Of a stretch of DNA of 44,916 nucleotides, positions 7,093-14,446 are shown in pieces. The stretch's first letter is position 1, and each line of letters begins with the position of its first letter. The notes below the pieces were generated by a model. That model did no database searches. It saw only the letters and a list, made by a program, of their open reading frames with translations, and was not told the origin of the DNA. The DNA is taken from positions 1 through 44,916 of the forward strand of contig CATNCS010000014.1 in the NCBI GenBank assembly GCA_950097245.1, read 5' to 3'. The position numbers and the translations under genes were made by a program. The DNA comes from an uncultured Oscillospiraceae bacterium. GTDB taxonomy: Bacteria; Bacillota; Clostridia; Oscillospirales; Oscillospiraceae.

Positions 7093-9459
7093 TTATCCTG
7101 TGATTGTGGTTCCCGAGGCCCGCTGGCCCAGCATGTGGAGGAGCAGGGCGTGCTCCACCCGGCCGTCCAGGATGGAGACCTCCCCCACCCCGGCGCGGAT
7201 GGCGTGGACGCAGCCCCGGACCTTGGGCACCATCCCACCGGCGATGAGGCCGGCTTCGATGAGCTCCTCCGCCCGCTTCACGTCCATGCGGTCCACGGCG
7301 GTTTTGCTGTTGTGGCTGTCGATCAGAATGCCTCCGATGTCGGTGAGGAACACCAGGCTCTCCGCCCCCAGGGCCTCGGCCACCGCCCGGGCGGCGTCGT
7401 CGGCGTTGCAGTTCAGGCCGTCTCCGTCCTCCCCCAGGGCGATGGGGGACACCACGGGGACGAAGTCGGCGTCCAGGAGGGTGTTCAGCACCCTGGGGTT
7501 CACCCTGGAGATGGCCCCCACCCGGCCCAGAGACGGGTCCTTCACCGCGGCGGTGATGAGCCCGCCGTCCTTGCCGGAGATGCCCACGGCGGACACCTCC
7601 AGCCGGGCCAGGTCGGCCACAATGGCCTTGTTCACCTGGGCGGACAGGGCCAGCTCGGCGGCGGACAGGGCGGCCTCGTCGGTGACCCGGTAGCCGTTCT
7701 CAAACCGGGTGGGCACCTGGAGCTTCTCCAGCAGGGCGGTGATGTGCTTGCCGCCCCCGTGGACCAGCACCACCCGCATGCCCACCATCCGCAGGGCGGC
7801 CACGTCCTGAAGGGTGGTGTCCTGGTCCGACTCCGCCCCGATGGCCGAGCCGCCGTATTTCACCACCACCGTCTTGCCCTCGTGGCGCTTCAGAATGGGC
7901 AGGATGGACAGCAGGCTGCGCACCTTCTCCATGCCGTCCAGGCCGTGGGCCACGTCGTACTCCCGGAGGAAGGCGTGGACGTAGTCCACGTCGGAGGGGG
8001 TGTCCACATACTCCTTTCCCCGCTTCTGGCGGGTCTCCGCCCCCTTGCCGGTGATGAGGAGGACGGAAGGCTCCCGGCAGCCTAAAACCGCCTGACGGAT
8101 GGCCTCCCCCCGGTTGGGCTGGATGGAGTACTCGCAGCCCTGCTCCGCCACATGGCCGGCGATCTCCCGGCAGATGGCCTCGGTGTCCTCCTCCCCGCTG
8201 TCCTCCTCGGTGAGGACCACCAGGTTGGAGTATTTTCCGGAAATTTCCCCCAGGTCCTTCCGCCGGTCCAGGGCCTTCCCGCCGGGGCAGCCGAAGAGGG
8301 AGACAATCCGCCGCCCGGGGTACTCCGCCTGGACGGAGCGGAAGAGGGTCTCGAAGGACATGCGGTTGTGGGCGTAGTCCACAATGGCGGTGACGCTGTC
8401 GTCGGCGTTGGTGTACACCTCCATCCGCCCCGGCACCCGGGCCTTCATCAGGCCCACGTAGATGCACCGCTCCGGGATGTTCAGCCCCTCGCACACGGCG
8501 ATGGCGGCCAGGGCGTTCTCCACGTTGAACAGCCCGGGCATGGTGAGGCGGAACTCCCGCAAAAACCGCCGGGTGCGCACCCGGAAGAGGATGTCGCTCC
8601 CCCGCTTGCGCACCTGGGAGGCGCAGACGTCCGCCTCCTGGTTCCGCTGGGAGAAGGTGTACACCGGCGCCCCCGCCGCCCGGGCGGCGGCCAGGATCCG
8701 GTCCGGGTGGTCGCAGTCCAGATTGACGCAGTTGACGGCCCCCTGGCCGAAGATCCGAAGCTTGGAGGAGAAGTAGTCCTCAAAGTCGGAGTGCTCGATG
8801 GGGGAGATGTGGTCGTAGCCGATGTTGAGAAAGGCGGCGGCGGCGAAATCGGTGCACAGGGAGCGGTGGTACTTCAGGGCCTGGCTGGACACCTCCATGG
8901 TCAGGTACTCCAGTCCGGCCTCCACCGCGTGGGCGAAGTGGCGCTGGAGGTCCAGGGCGTCCGGCGTGGTGATGTGGGACTCAAAGCGGTCCACCCCGTC
9001 GTAGGTGTCGATGGAGGAGATCAGGCCGGTCTCCGGCTTGCCCTGCTCCGCCATGTACTCGTCCAGAATGTACTTCAGATAGTAGGCGGTGGAGGACTTG
9101 CCCTTGGTCCCCGTCAGGCCGATGACCTTCAGCTTGCCTGAGGGGTGGCCGTAGAACAGGTCGGCCAGAGGGGCGATGGTGAGGCGCATGTCGGACACCA
9201 GAAGGCAGGGCAGATCAATTTCCGGGTAGGGGGTCTCGCTCACATAGGCGACGGCCCCCCTGTCCCGGGCCATTTTTAAAAACTCCGCCTTGAAGTGGGC
9301 CCCCTTGCAGAGAAACAGCGTGCCGGGGACCACCTCCCGGGAGTCGTAGGACACCAGCTCCACCGGGGCGGTCCGGTCCAGCGTGTTCGGGACGGGGGCG
9401 GCCAGCAGGCTGCGCCCCTCCAGCAGGGCGATATAGTCGCTGAGGGTGGTTTTTGCCAT
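7093..9459 (-). CDS. MurE-type Mur ligase fused to acetylglutamate kinase (ArgB) domain
   Basis: One uninterrupted 788-residue reading frame. Residues 1 to about 495 are a Mur ligase of the MurE type: P-loop GLTGTKGKSS (114-123), HITTPD, EVSSQAL, the MurE hallmark VPGRMEVY, DYAHN, and a C-terminal TGKGAETRQ. The diaminopimelate-selecting DNPR motif is replaced by TEEDSGEED (417-425), so the added amino acid is probably not meso-DAP. Residues 510-788 are a complete ArgB-like kinase: VVVKYGGSA, VLVHGGGKH, GYRVTD, SGKDGGLI, NCNADDAA, GGMVPKV. Its own Met510 could allow internal initiation. It is the last gene of the minus-strand cluster with the racemase, Asl-like and Alr-like genes, only 20 bases after the racemase, with GAGAGGAG before the ATG. 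Substrates of both halves are unknown. Confidence 0.85.
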   Translation of the reverse strand: MAKTTLSDYIALLEGRSLLAAPVPNTLDRTAPVELVSYDSREVVPGTLFLCKGAHFKAEFLKMARDRGAVAYVSETPYPEIDLPCLLVSDMRLTIAPLADLFYGHPSGKLKVIGLTGTKGKSSTAYYLKYILDEYMAEQGKPETGLISSIDTYDGVDRFESHITTPDALDLQRHFAHAVEAGLEYLTMEVSSQALKYHRSLCTDFAAAAFLNIGYDHISPIEHSDFEDYFSSKLRIFGQGAVNCVNLDCDHPDRILAAARAAGAPVYTFSQRNQEADVCASQVRKRGSDILFRVRTRRFLREFRLTMPGLFNVENALAAIAVCEGLNIPERCIYVGLMKARVPGRMEVYTNADDSVTAIVDYAHNRMSFETLFRSVQAEYPGRRIVSLFGCPGGKALDRRKDLGEISGKYSNLVVLTEEDSGEEDTEAICREIAGHVAEQGCEYSIQPNRGEAIRQAVLGCREPSVLLITGKGAETRQKRGKEYVDTPSDVDYVHAFLREYDVAHGLDGMEKVRSLLSILPILKRHEGKTVVVKYGGSAIGAESDQDTTLQDVAALRMVGMRVVLVHGGGKHITALLEKLQVPTRFENGYRVTDEAALSAAELALSAQVNKAIVADLARLEVSAVGISGKDGGLITAAVKDPSLGRVGAISRVNPRVLNTLLDADFVPVVSPIALGEDGDGLNCNADDAARAVAEALGAESLVFLTDIGGILIDSHNSKTAVDRMDVKRAEELIEAGLIAGGMVPKVRGCVHAIRAGVGEVSILDGRVEHALLLHMLGQRASGTTITG

Positions 9460-9479
9460 AGAAGCAACTCCTCTCGGTA

Positions 9480-10196
9480 TTATTTGATAAAAATATGCCG
9501 TAAAGGCTTATGGCAGGCCTCCACCGCCCGCTGGGCCAGCACCGCCATGGCGTCGGTGTAGAAGGGAGGCAGGTGGTGCTTGTCGGCGAAGACCGACAGC
9601 TCGGTGCAGGCCAGCACCCCGCAGTCGCAGCCCTGGGAGAGGAGGTCCTCATGGATGGCGGCGAACTTCTGGGGGTCGCCGTCCCGGCCGGACTTCACGT
9701 CGTCGTAGATGAGGGACATCACCAGCTCCTGGGCCTCCGGGGAGGGGATAACGGCCTGTATTCCAACGGAAGAAAATTCCTTTTGGTATAATTCGGTCTG
9801 AATCGTGCCGTCGGTGGCCAGGATGCCGGGGCGCTTCAGGCCCTGAGAGGCCAGCAGCCGGGCGGTCTCCCGGATCATATGGAGGATGGGGATGCCGATA
9901 TACTGCTGCACCCGGTCCAGAAAGAAGTGGGAGGTGTTGCAGGGGACGGCGATGCAGGTGCACCCCGCCCGCTCCAGCAGCCTGGCGTCCTCCAGCAGCC
10001 GCAGGTACACCGCCTCCCGGGCTTTGCCCCCGCTGAGAATGGCGGAGGTGCGGTCGGGCATTCCGCTGTCCGACAGGATCAGTGCGTTGACGTGCTCCTG
10101 GTCCGTCCGGGCGTCGGTGCGGTCGATGACGAATTGATAGAAGGTGTTGGTGGCCTGGGGGCCCATGCCCCCCAGAACGCCGAGACGGTAGTTCAT
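9480..10196 (-). CDS. Aspartate/glutamate racemase family protein
   Basis: 238 residues of the PLP-independent Asp/Glu racemase family, which interconverts L and D acidic amino acids with two cysteines. Cys86 in VPCNTSHF and Cys197 in ACTELS are the two catalytic positions. The N-terminal LGVLGGMGPQAT motif is typical of the aspartate racemase (RacD/YgeA) branch rather than MurI. It lies between the Asl-like ligase and murE-argB on the same strand, so it may supply D-Asp or D-Glu for a cell-wall ligase. AAGGAA precedes the ATG. Confidence 0.88.
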   Translation of the reverse strand: MNYRLGVLGGMGPQATNTFYQFVIDRTDARTDQEHVNALILSDSGMPDRTSAILSGGKAREAVYLRLLEDARLLERAGCTCIAVPCNTSHFFLDRVQQYIGIPILHMIRETARLLASQGLKRPGILATDGTIQTELYQKEFSSVGIQAVIPSPEAQELVMSLIYDDVKSGRDGDPQKFAAIHEDLLSQGCDCGVLACTELSVFADKHHLPPFYTDAMAVLAQRAVEACHKPLRHIFIK

Positions 10197-10235
10197 AGTG
10201 GAGTTCCTTCCAGAAAAAGTTTGGCTGGGCTGGGG

Positions 10236-10356
10236 GACGCCTCATCCGCCCCCTTCGGGGGCACCTTCCCCTAAAGGGGAAGGCTTTTTGACGCACCCCT
10301 ATGCCTTCCCCTTCAGGGGAAGGCGGCGCGGCCGTCGGGCTGTGACGGATGAGGTC
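10236..10356. repeat. Composite palindromic repeat, second family
   Basis: The outer arms CCTCATCCG (10240-10248) and CGGATGAGG (10346-10354) enclose two CCTTCCCC...GGGGAAGG hairpins and a CCCCCTTCGGGGG hairpin. It is distinct from the GTAGGGG elements. It lies between the racemase and Asl-like genes and abuts the stop codon of the latter. Confidence 0.75.
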
Positions 10357-11574
10357 TTATCCCTCCGGCACCTTGTTGTACCGGTCAAACCGCTTGATGT
10401 TGCCGATGTGGTTCTTGACGATTCGCAGGCGGCGCTTCAGCGAGGCGTCGCCGGAGTAGACCAGGGAGTGGGAGTCCGCCCCGGCCTGGATGAGGGCGCG
10501 CATCTCCTGGTGGTATTTTTTCGGGGTGAACTTGAAGGCCACCTTTTTGGGCACCATCCGCCACAGGGAGCGGTTTTTGGTCATGGTGAAGGGCAGGTCG
10601 CGCCCCTCCACCCGGTCCTCCACCACCAGCCTGGCGATGTTGTGGCCCGCGCCGGTGACGTAGTAGTTGCTCCGCCCCTGGCGGCAGTTGATCTCAAAGG
10701 CCTTGTACCTGCCGTCCCGGCGGTCGTACTTGATGTCGAAGTTGGAGAAGCCCACGAAGTGGAGCGCTTCGAGGAGCCCCTTGATTTTCTCCTCCAGCTC
10801 CTCGTCGCATTCGGTGAGGATAACGGCGTGGTTGCCGATGCCGTGGGGGGAGTGCTCCTCCAGCAGGACGTGGCCCAGGCACATGGTGGTCACCCGGGCG
10901 TTGCGGTCGGAGTAGCTGGGGAGCACCCGCATGTAGCTGTCGTCCCCGGGGATGAACTCCTGGAGGACCATGTGGTCGGGATACCCGGCGGCGTAGACGT
11001 GGTCCAGGCTCTCCAGCAATTCTTCCCAGCTCTGGCAGATATAGACTTTGGCCAGGGAGTGGTCCCCGCAGGCCCAGTAGGCCACGCTGTCGGCGGGCTT
11101 GGCGATGTAGGGCGGGCCCCAGGGGAGGGTGAAGTCGTGGCCCAGGGACTTGTGGTAGATGAAGGTAGCCGGGTGGTCGATGCCATGCTCGTCGCACAGC
11201 CGGTAAAATTTTTCTTTGTTGATGAGGGTGTCCAGCAGCTCTCCGTCGATGTAGGGGGCGATTACGTTTTTGGGCAGGGTGTCCTTGCAGTGGGCGGCCA
11301 GCTGGACGTAGCTGTCCCCGCAGCCCAGCAGGAGGACGGTTTTGTCGGAAAACTCCTCCGCCACCGTTTGGACGTTGCGGCGGAAGGCGGCCTCGGACTC
11401 GTTGTCCGGGCACACCCGGTAGTCGATGATGGCGCTGCCGTGGCAGGGGAAGGAGGGGTATTTGCCAAAAGCGACGGAGCGTACCCCGTAGGCCTCGTGA
11501 AAGGCCCGGGCCACGCTGTAGACGTTGATGTCGCCGCCGAAGAGCAGCGGCTGGAAAGGAAGGGTATTGGACAT
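10357..11574 (-). CDS. ATP-grasp ligase resembling D-aspartate ligase (Asl)
   Basis: 405 residues with an ATP-grasp layout: PLLFGGDINVYSVARAF at the N-terminus, LLLGCGDSYVQLA, KFYRLCDEHGI, an AKPADSVAYW nucleotide-binding segment, LQEFIPGDDSYMRVL, and the metal-binding FEINCRQGRSNYY. From memory this pattern resembles the enterococcal D-aspartate ligase family that adds D-Asp to a peptidoglycan precursor; this is a family-level inference. The adjacent racemase fits that role. ATG 11574 is chosen because AAAGAGG lies upstream, while the longer frame to 11700 runs through a palindromic repeat. The true acceptor and amino acid are unknown. Confidence 0.75.
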   Translation of the reverse strand: MSNTLPFQPLLFGGDINVYSVARAFHEAYGVRSVAFGKYPSFPCHGSAIIDYRVCPDNESEAAFRRNVQTVAEEFSDKTVLLLGCGDSYVQLAAHCKDTLPKNVIAPYIDGELLDTLINKEKFYRLCDEHGIDHPATFIYHKSLGHDFTLPWGPPYIAKPADSVAYWACGDHSLAKVYICQSWEELLESLDHVYAAGYPDHMVLQEFIPGDDSYMRVLPSYSDRNARVTTMCLGHVLLEEHSPHGIGNHAVILTECDEELEEKIKGLLEALHFVGFSNFDIKYDRRDGRYKAFEINCRQGRSNYYVTGAGHNIARLVVEDRVEGRDLPFTMTKNRSLWRMVPKKVAFKFTPKKYHQEMRALIQAGADSHSLVYSGDASLKRRLRIVKNHIGNIKRFDRYNKVPEG

Positions 11575-11599
11575 AGGAAAACCTCTTTTATTGTGTTTG

Positions 11600-11672
11600 A
11601 AGGGGGCGGCCGCTGTGCCGCCCCGCCTGCAGCAAAATCCTGACACGGGGCGGCACAGAGGCCGCCCCCTAC
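11600..11672. repeat. Interspersed GTAGGGG palindromic element, copy 3
   Basis: AAGGGGGCGGCC at the left and GGCCGCCCCCTAC at the right. On the minus strand its GTAGGGG end supplies the TAG stop of the Alr-like gene (11669-11671). Confidence 0.75.
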
Positions 11673-12736
11673 CGAAATTCTCTTGTAAACCCCTTGGCAA
11701 AGATGGGGTCGATGTCGAAGGCGGCCAGGTCGCCGGCGGAGCACTTCACATTGGTGACGTTGAGCAGAATCTCAGTGGCGCCGACAGGACCCAGGACCTT
11801 AACCCGCTGGTCCCCGATGCGGACGGTTCGCTTTTTGGACCGCCGCCACTGAAGCCACAGAGCCCGGAGGCCGGTCTCCCGGGGGCGGACCACCCCGAAG
11901 CCGTTCTGATAGCCCACAGGGAGCACCGCCACCCGGGTGGGCTTTTTCAGAACAATGGGCCTGTCGGTGCCCAGGGAGTGGCCCTTGGGCAGCCAGCGGA
12001 CCTCGGCCAGGGGGGCCTCGCCGTAGCCCACCGTCTTCAGCCGGTCGTCCCTGGTGCGGCGGCAGCGGCCCAAAATGGCCGAGCCGGCCCGGACGCCGTC
12101 CAGCCGGGCGCTGTCGTTGTGGAGCAGGGCGAAGGAGCCGGCGGCGTGGACGGTGCCCGTCTCAAAGCCGGCGGCATGGATGGTGTCCAGCACCTGGTGG
12201 AACTGATCCAGCTGGTGGGCGCACTCCGGGTCGCCCACCTTCATGGCGTGGAGCTGGGTGTAGATGCCCTCCAGGGCCACGTTGGGCAGGGAGCGGTAGG
12301 CTAAGAGAATTTTTTCCGGCTCGCTGACCAGAAAGCCGCCGAAGCCCATCCCCGTGTCCACCTGGATGTGGGCGCAGGCCACGGTGGCCCGGTTCTCCGC
12401 CAGGGCGTTGAGGGCCAGGCCGGTGTCTACCGAGGAGATGGTGCACACCACGCTCAGGTCCACCAGCTGCTCCAGCTCCTCCCGGTCGGTGGTGGAGCGG
12501 AGCATGAGGATCTCCTCGTCCACAAAGCCGGCATCCCGCAGCTTTTTGGCCTCCCCCACCTCGTAGACGGCAAAGCGGCCGATGCCCTCCGCCCGGAGCA
12601 GCCTGGCCATGGGGACGATGCCCGCCCCTCCGCCGTCTCCGGCCAGCACCCCGTAGATGGCCGCGCCGGCTGCCTTCTCCTTGATAACGGACAGGTTGTG
12701 CTTCACCGCGGCCTTTTCGATGACCAGCTTGCGCAT
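11669..12736 (-). CDS. Alanine-racemase-fold protein lacking the PLP lysine
   Basis: 355 residues that align with alanine racemase: N-terminal helix, then IYGVLAGDGGGAG at the place of the PLP motif (xAVVKANAYGHG), then FAVYEVGEAKKLRDAG, IQVDTGMGFGG, GVRAGSAILG and VLPVGYQNGF. Three family-defining residues are changed: the PLP-binding Lys is Ala32, the following Tyr is Gly36 and the His is Ala38. The Arg after VDTGMG is Phe, and the second catalytic Tyr appears absent. The frame is intact and the barrel pattern is preserved, so this looks like a maintained pseudoenzyme rather than a decaying gene. It is the first gene of the minus-strand cluster, has its own promoter, and its stop codon comes from a palindromic repeat. 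A role in cell-wall chemistry is only inferred from its neighbours. Confidence 0.75.
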   Translation of the reverse strand: MRKLVIEKAAVKHNLSVIKEKAAGAAIYGVLAGDGGGAGIVPMARLLRAEGIGRFAVYEVGEAKKLRDAGFVDEEILMLRSTTDREELEQLVDLSVVCTISSVDTGLALNALAENRATVACAHIQVDTGMGFGGFLVSEPEKILLAYRSLPNVALEGIYTQLHAMKVGDPECAHQLDQFHQVLDTIHAAGFETGTVHAAGSFALLHNDSARLDGVRAGSAILGRCRRTRDDRLKTVGYGEAPLAEVRWLPKGHSLGTDRPIVLKKPTRVAVLPVGYQNGFGVVRPRETGLRALWLQWRRSKKRTVRIGDQRVKVLGPVGATEILLNVTNVKCSAGDLAAFDIDPIFAKGFTREFR

Positions 12737-12781
12737 AAGGATAGCCCCCTTCTGTCTCTCTGGGAATACCTGATTCTTATT

Positions 12782-12810
12782 ATTTTACCACCTCTGGTGG
12801 AAAATAGCAA
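12782..12810 (-). promoter_or_regulatory. Promoter of the Alr-like/Asl/racemase/murE-argB cluster
   Basis: On the minus strand TTGCTA (12805-12810) and TAAAAT (12782-12787) are 17 bases apart. The spacer contains the palindrome CCACCTCTGGTGG (12788-12800), a possible operator. Confidence 0.6.
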
Positions 12811-12872
12811 TAAACCTTTCCCGGAGGAGAGGGGCGGAAGATTATTAAATTTCTGTGTCTTTGGCGCTTTGG

Positions 12873-12901
12873 TTGCAATCCGGGAATATTTGGTGTAAAA
12901 T
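12873..12901 (+). promoter_or_regulatory. Promoter of the zinc-ribbon protein gene
   Basis: TTGCAA and TAAAAT are separated by 17 bases, 36 bases upstream of the ATG at 12937 and divergent from the cell-wall-like cluster. Confidence 0.65.
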
Positions 12902-12936
12902 ACAAGCACGATATTTTAGATTGGAGGAGTATGATT

Positions 12937-13332
12937 ATGGACGACAAGGTAAAAGCCCTGCTGGACAGAGTGAAGGGGACGGCGAACTATGCCGCTGACG
13001 CCGCGGCGGACGGGGCCCGGGCCGCGGGCAAAAAGGCGGGCCAGATGGTGGACGTGGCCAAGCTGAACGTGCAGCTCTTCGATCTGAACGGGGAGTACAA
13101 CGATATCCTGCGCCAGCTGGGCCAGGTGATGGTGGACACCCACAGAGGCGAGGCCCCCGAGAACGACAAGGTCAGCCAGCTGCTGGCCCAGGCGGACGAG
13201 AAGGCGGCGCGGATTGCCGAGCTGAAAAACCGCATCGCGGATTTGAAGCAGGCCGCCTCCTGCCCGGCCTGCGGCGAGCCCTGCGGCCGGGGCGACAAGT
13301 TCTGCCGGGCCTGCGGAAAGCCGCTGAGCTGA
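12937..13332 (+). CDS. Coiled-coil protein with C-terminal zinc ribbon
   Basis: 131 residues. An alanine-rich amphipathic N-terminal half is followed by a predicted coiled coil (QLLAQADEKAARIAELKNRI) and a C-terminal zinc ribbon with CPACGEPCGRGDKFCRACGK. No enzyme motif is visible. The start is ATG 12937, 9 bases after GGAGG; ATG 12931 is too close to the SD. Proteins of this build are common small cytosolic zinc-ribbon proteins in Clostridia with no assigned role. It is followed by a second small gene and the nucleoside phosphorylase in the same direction. Confidence 0.75.
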   Translation: MDDKVKALLDRVKGTANYAADAAADGARAAGKKAGQMVDVAKLNVQLFDLNGEYNDILRQLGQVMVDTHRGEAPENDKVSQLLAQADEKAARIAELKNRIADLKQAASCPACGEPCGRGDKFCRACGKPLS

Positions 13333-13365
13333 GACTGTGGGCGAGACGGCAGAGGAGGTAAAATC

Positions 13366-13512
13366 ATGACAGATAAGGAACGCAAAGACACGCAGAAAGC
13401 CATGCTTTATGATTTGCGCCTGATTATTAAGAGCAGCGAAAGAAGCCAGTACACAAAAGAGGAACTTCTTGATTTGCTGGATACCATCGCCGCGGCCAAG
13501 GACCAGGAGTAA
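13366..13512 (+). CDS. Small hypothetical protein (48 aa)
   Basis: ATG at 13366 with AGAGGAGG 7 bases upstream, ending at TAA 13512, 11 bases before the phosphorylase start. The product begins MTDKERKDTQKAMLYDLRLI and ends DTIAAAKDQE. It is charged and predicted helical, and no family is recognised. The strong SD and the tight operon-like spacing support it as a real gene. Confidence 0.65.
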   Translation: MTDKERKDTQKAMLYDLRLIIKSSERSQYTKEELLDLLDTIAAAKDQE

Positions 13513-13523
13513 AGGAGGAGCTT

Positions 13524-14348
13524 ATGGACTACACAATGGAGCAGTACCGGGCCAGCGCCCGGGCGATTCAAGACCGGCTGGGGGACTTTGTCCCCAAGGT
13601 GGCCATGGTGCTGGGCTCCGGCCTGGGCTATCTGGGGGACGAGGTGGAAAACCCCATCGCCATCGACTACCGGGATATCCCCCACTTTAAGGCCTCCACC
13701 GCCCCCGGCCACAAGGGCCGGCTGGTCTTTGGCACCCTGGAGGGCCAGAGGGTAGCCGTCATGCAGGGCCGGATGCACCACTACGAGGGCTACTCCTATG
13801 AGGCGGTGTCCTACGCAGTCCGGGTGCTGCGGCTGCTGGGGTGCGACACCCTCATCGTCACCAACGCCGCCGGCTGCGTCAACACGGAGTGGAAGGCCGG
13901 CGACCTGATGCTCATCACCGACCAGATCAAGATGTTCTCCGAATCCCCCCTCCGGGGGGAGAACCTGCCCGACTTCGGGGTCCGCTTCCCTGACGCATCC
14001 CACCTGTACACCTCCCGGCTCCAGGCGCTGGCCCGGGAGACGGCCCAGGAGCGGGGCATCCCCCTGCGGGAGGGGGTCTACTTCTACTGCTACGGCCCCC
14101 AGTACGAGACTCCGGCGGAGGTCCGGGCTGTCCGTCTGCTGGGGGGGGACGCCGTGGGCATGTCCACCGCCCCCGAGGTGATTGTGGCCGGCCACTGCGG
14201 CATGGAGGTGCTGGGGCTCACCCTGCTGTCCAACATGGCCGCGGGCATTCTGGACCAGCCCCTCTCCGAGCAGGAGGTCCTCGATGCCGCCGCCGCCGCC
14301 CGGGAGAAGTTTTCCGGGTTGGTAAGGGCGTGCTTGAGGAAGATGTAA
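13524..14348 (+). CDS. Purine nucleoside phosphorylase (trimeric, PNP/MTAP family)
   Basis: 274 residues; phosphorolysis of purine nucleosides to base and (deoxy)ribose-1-phosphate. Motifs in order: VLGSGLG phosphate loop, APGHKGRLVFG, GRMHHYEGYS, TNAAGCVN, YGPQYETPAE (substrate-site region) and GMSTAPEVIVA. These place it in the 270-residue trimeric family (PunA/PupG-like, guanosine and inosine specific) rather than hexameric DeoD. GGAGG precedes the ATG. The next gene, an MTA/SAH deaminase, makes inosine-type nucleosides that this enzyme could use. Confidence 0.92.
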   Translation: MDYTMEQYRASARAIQDRLGDFVPKVAMVLGSGLGYLGDEVENPIAIDYRDIPHFKASTAPGHKGRLVFGTLEGQRVAVMQGRMHHYEGYSYEAVSYAVRVLRLLGCDTLIVTNAAGCVNTEWKAGDLMLITDQIKMFSESPLRGENLPDFGVRFPDASHLYTSRLQALARETAQERGIPLREGVYFYCYGPQYETPAEVRAVRLLGGDAVGMSTAPEVIVAGHCGMEVLGLTLLSNMAAGILDQPLSEQEVLDAAAAAREKFSGLVRACLRKM

Positions 14349-14350
14349 TT

Positions 14351-14428
14351 TGTAGGGGGCGGCCTCTGCGCCGCCCCGTGGTCCTGCGTTTGCGAATTGG
14401 CGGGGCGGCACGGAGACCGCCCCCTACA
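14351..14428. repeat. Interspersed GTAGGGG palindromic element, copy 4
   Basis: Starts TGTAGGGGGCGG two bases after the phosphorylase stop and ends CCCCCTACA, before mtaD. Its left half is identical over 27 bases to the half-copy inside the germination lipoprotein gene at 23891. Confidence 0.8.
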
Positions 14429-14446
14429 CGCGAGGAGGAAACCTGA

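Noticed and set aside
7920-7945. Frameshift or separate argB gene at the MurE-ArgB junction
   Set aside because: The frame is open across the junction and no stop or strong SD was found before Met510; internal initiation remains possible but is not shown.
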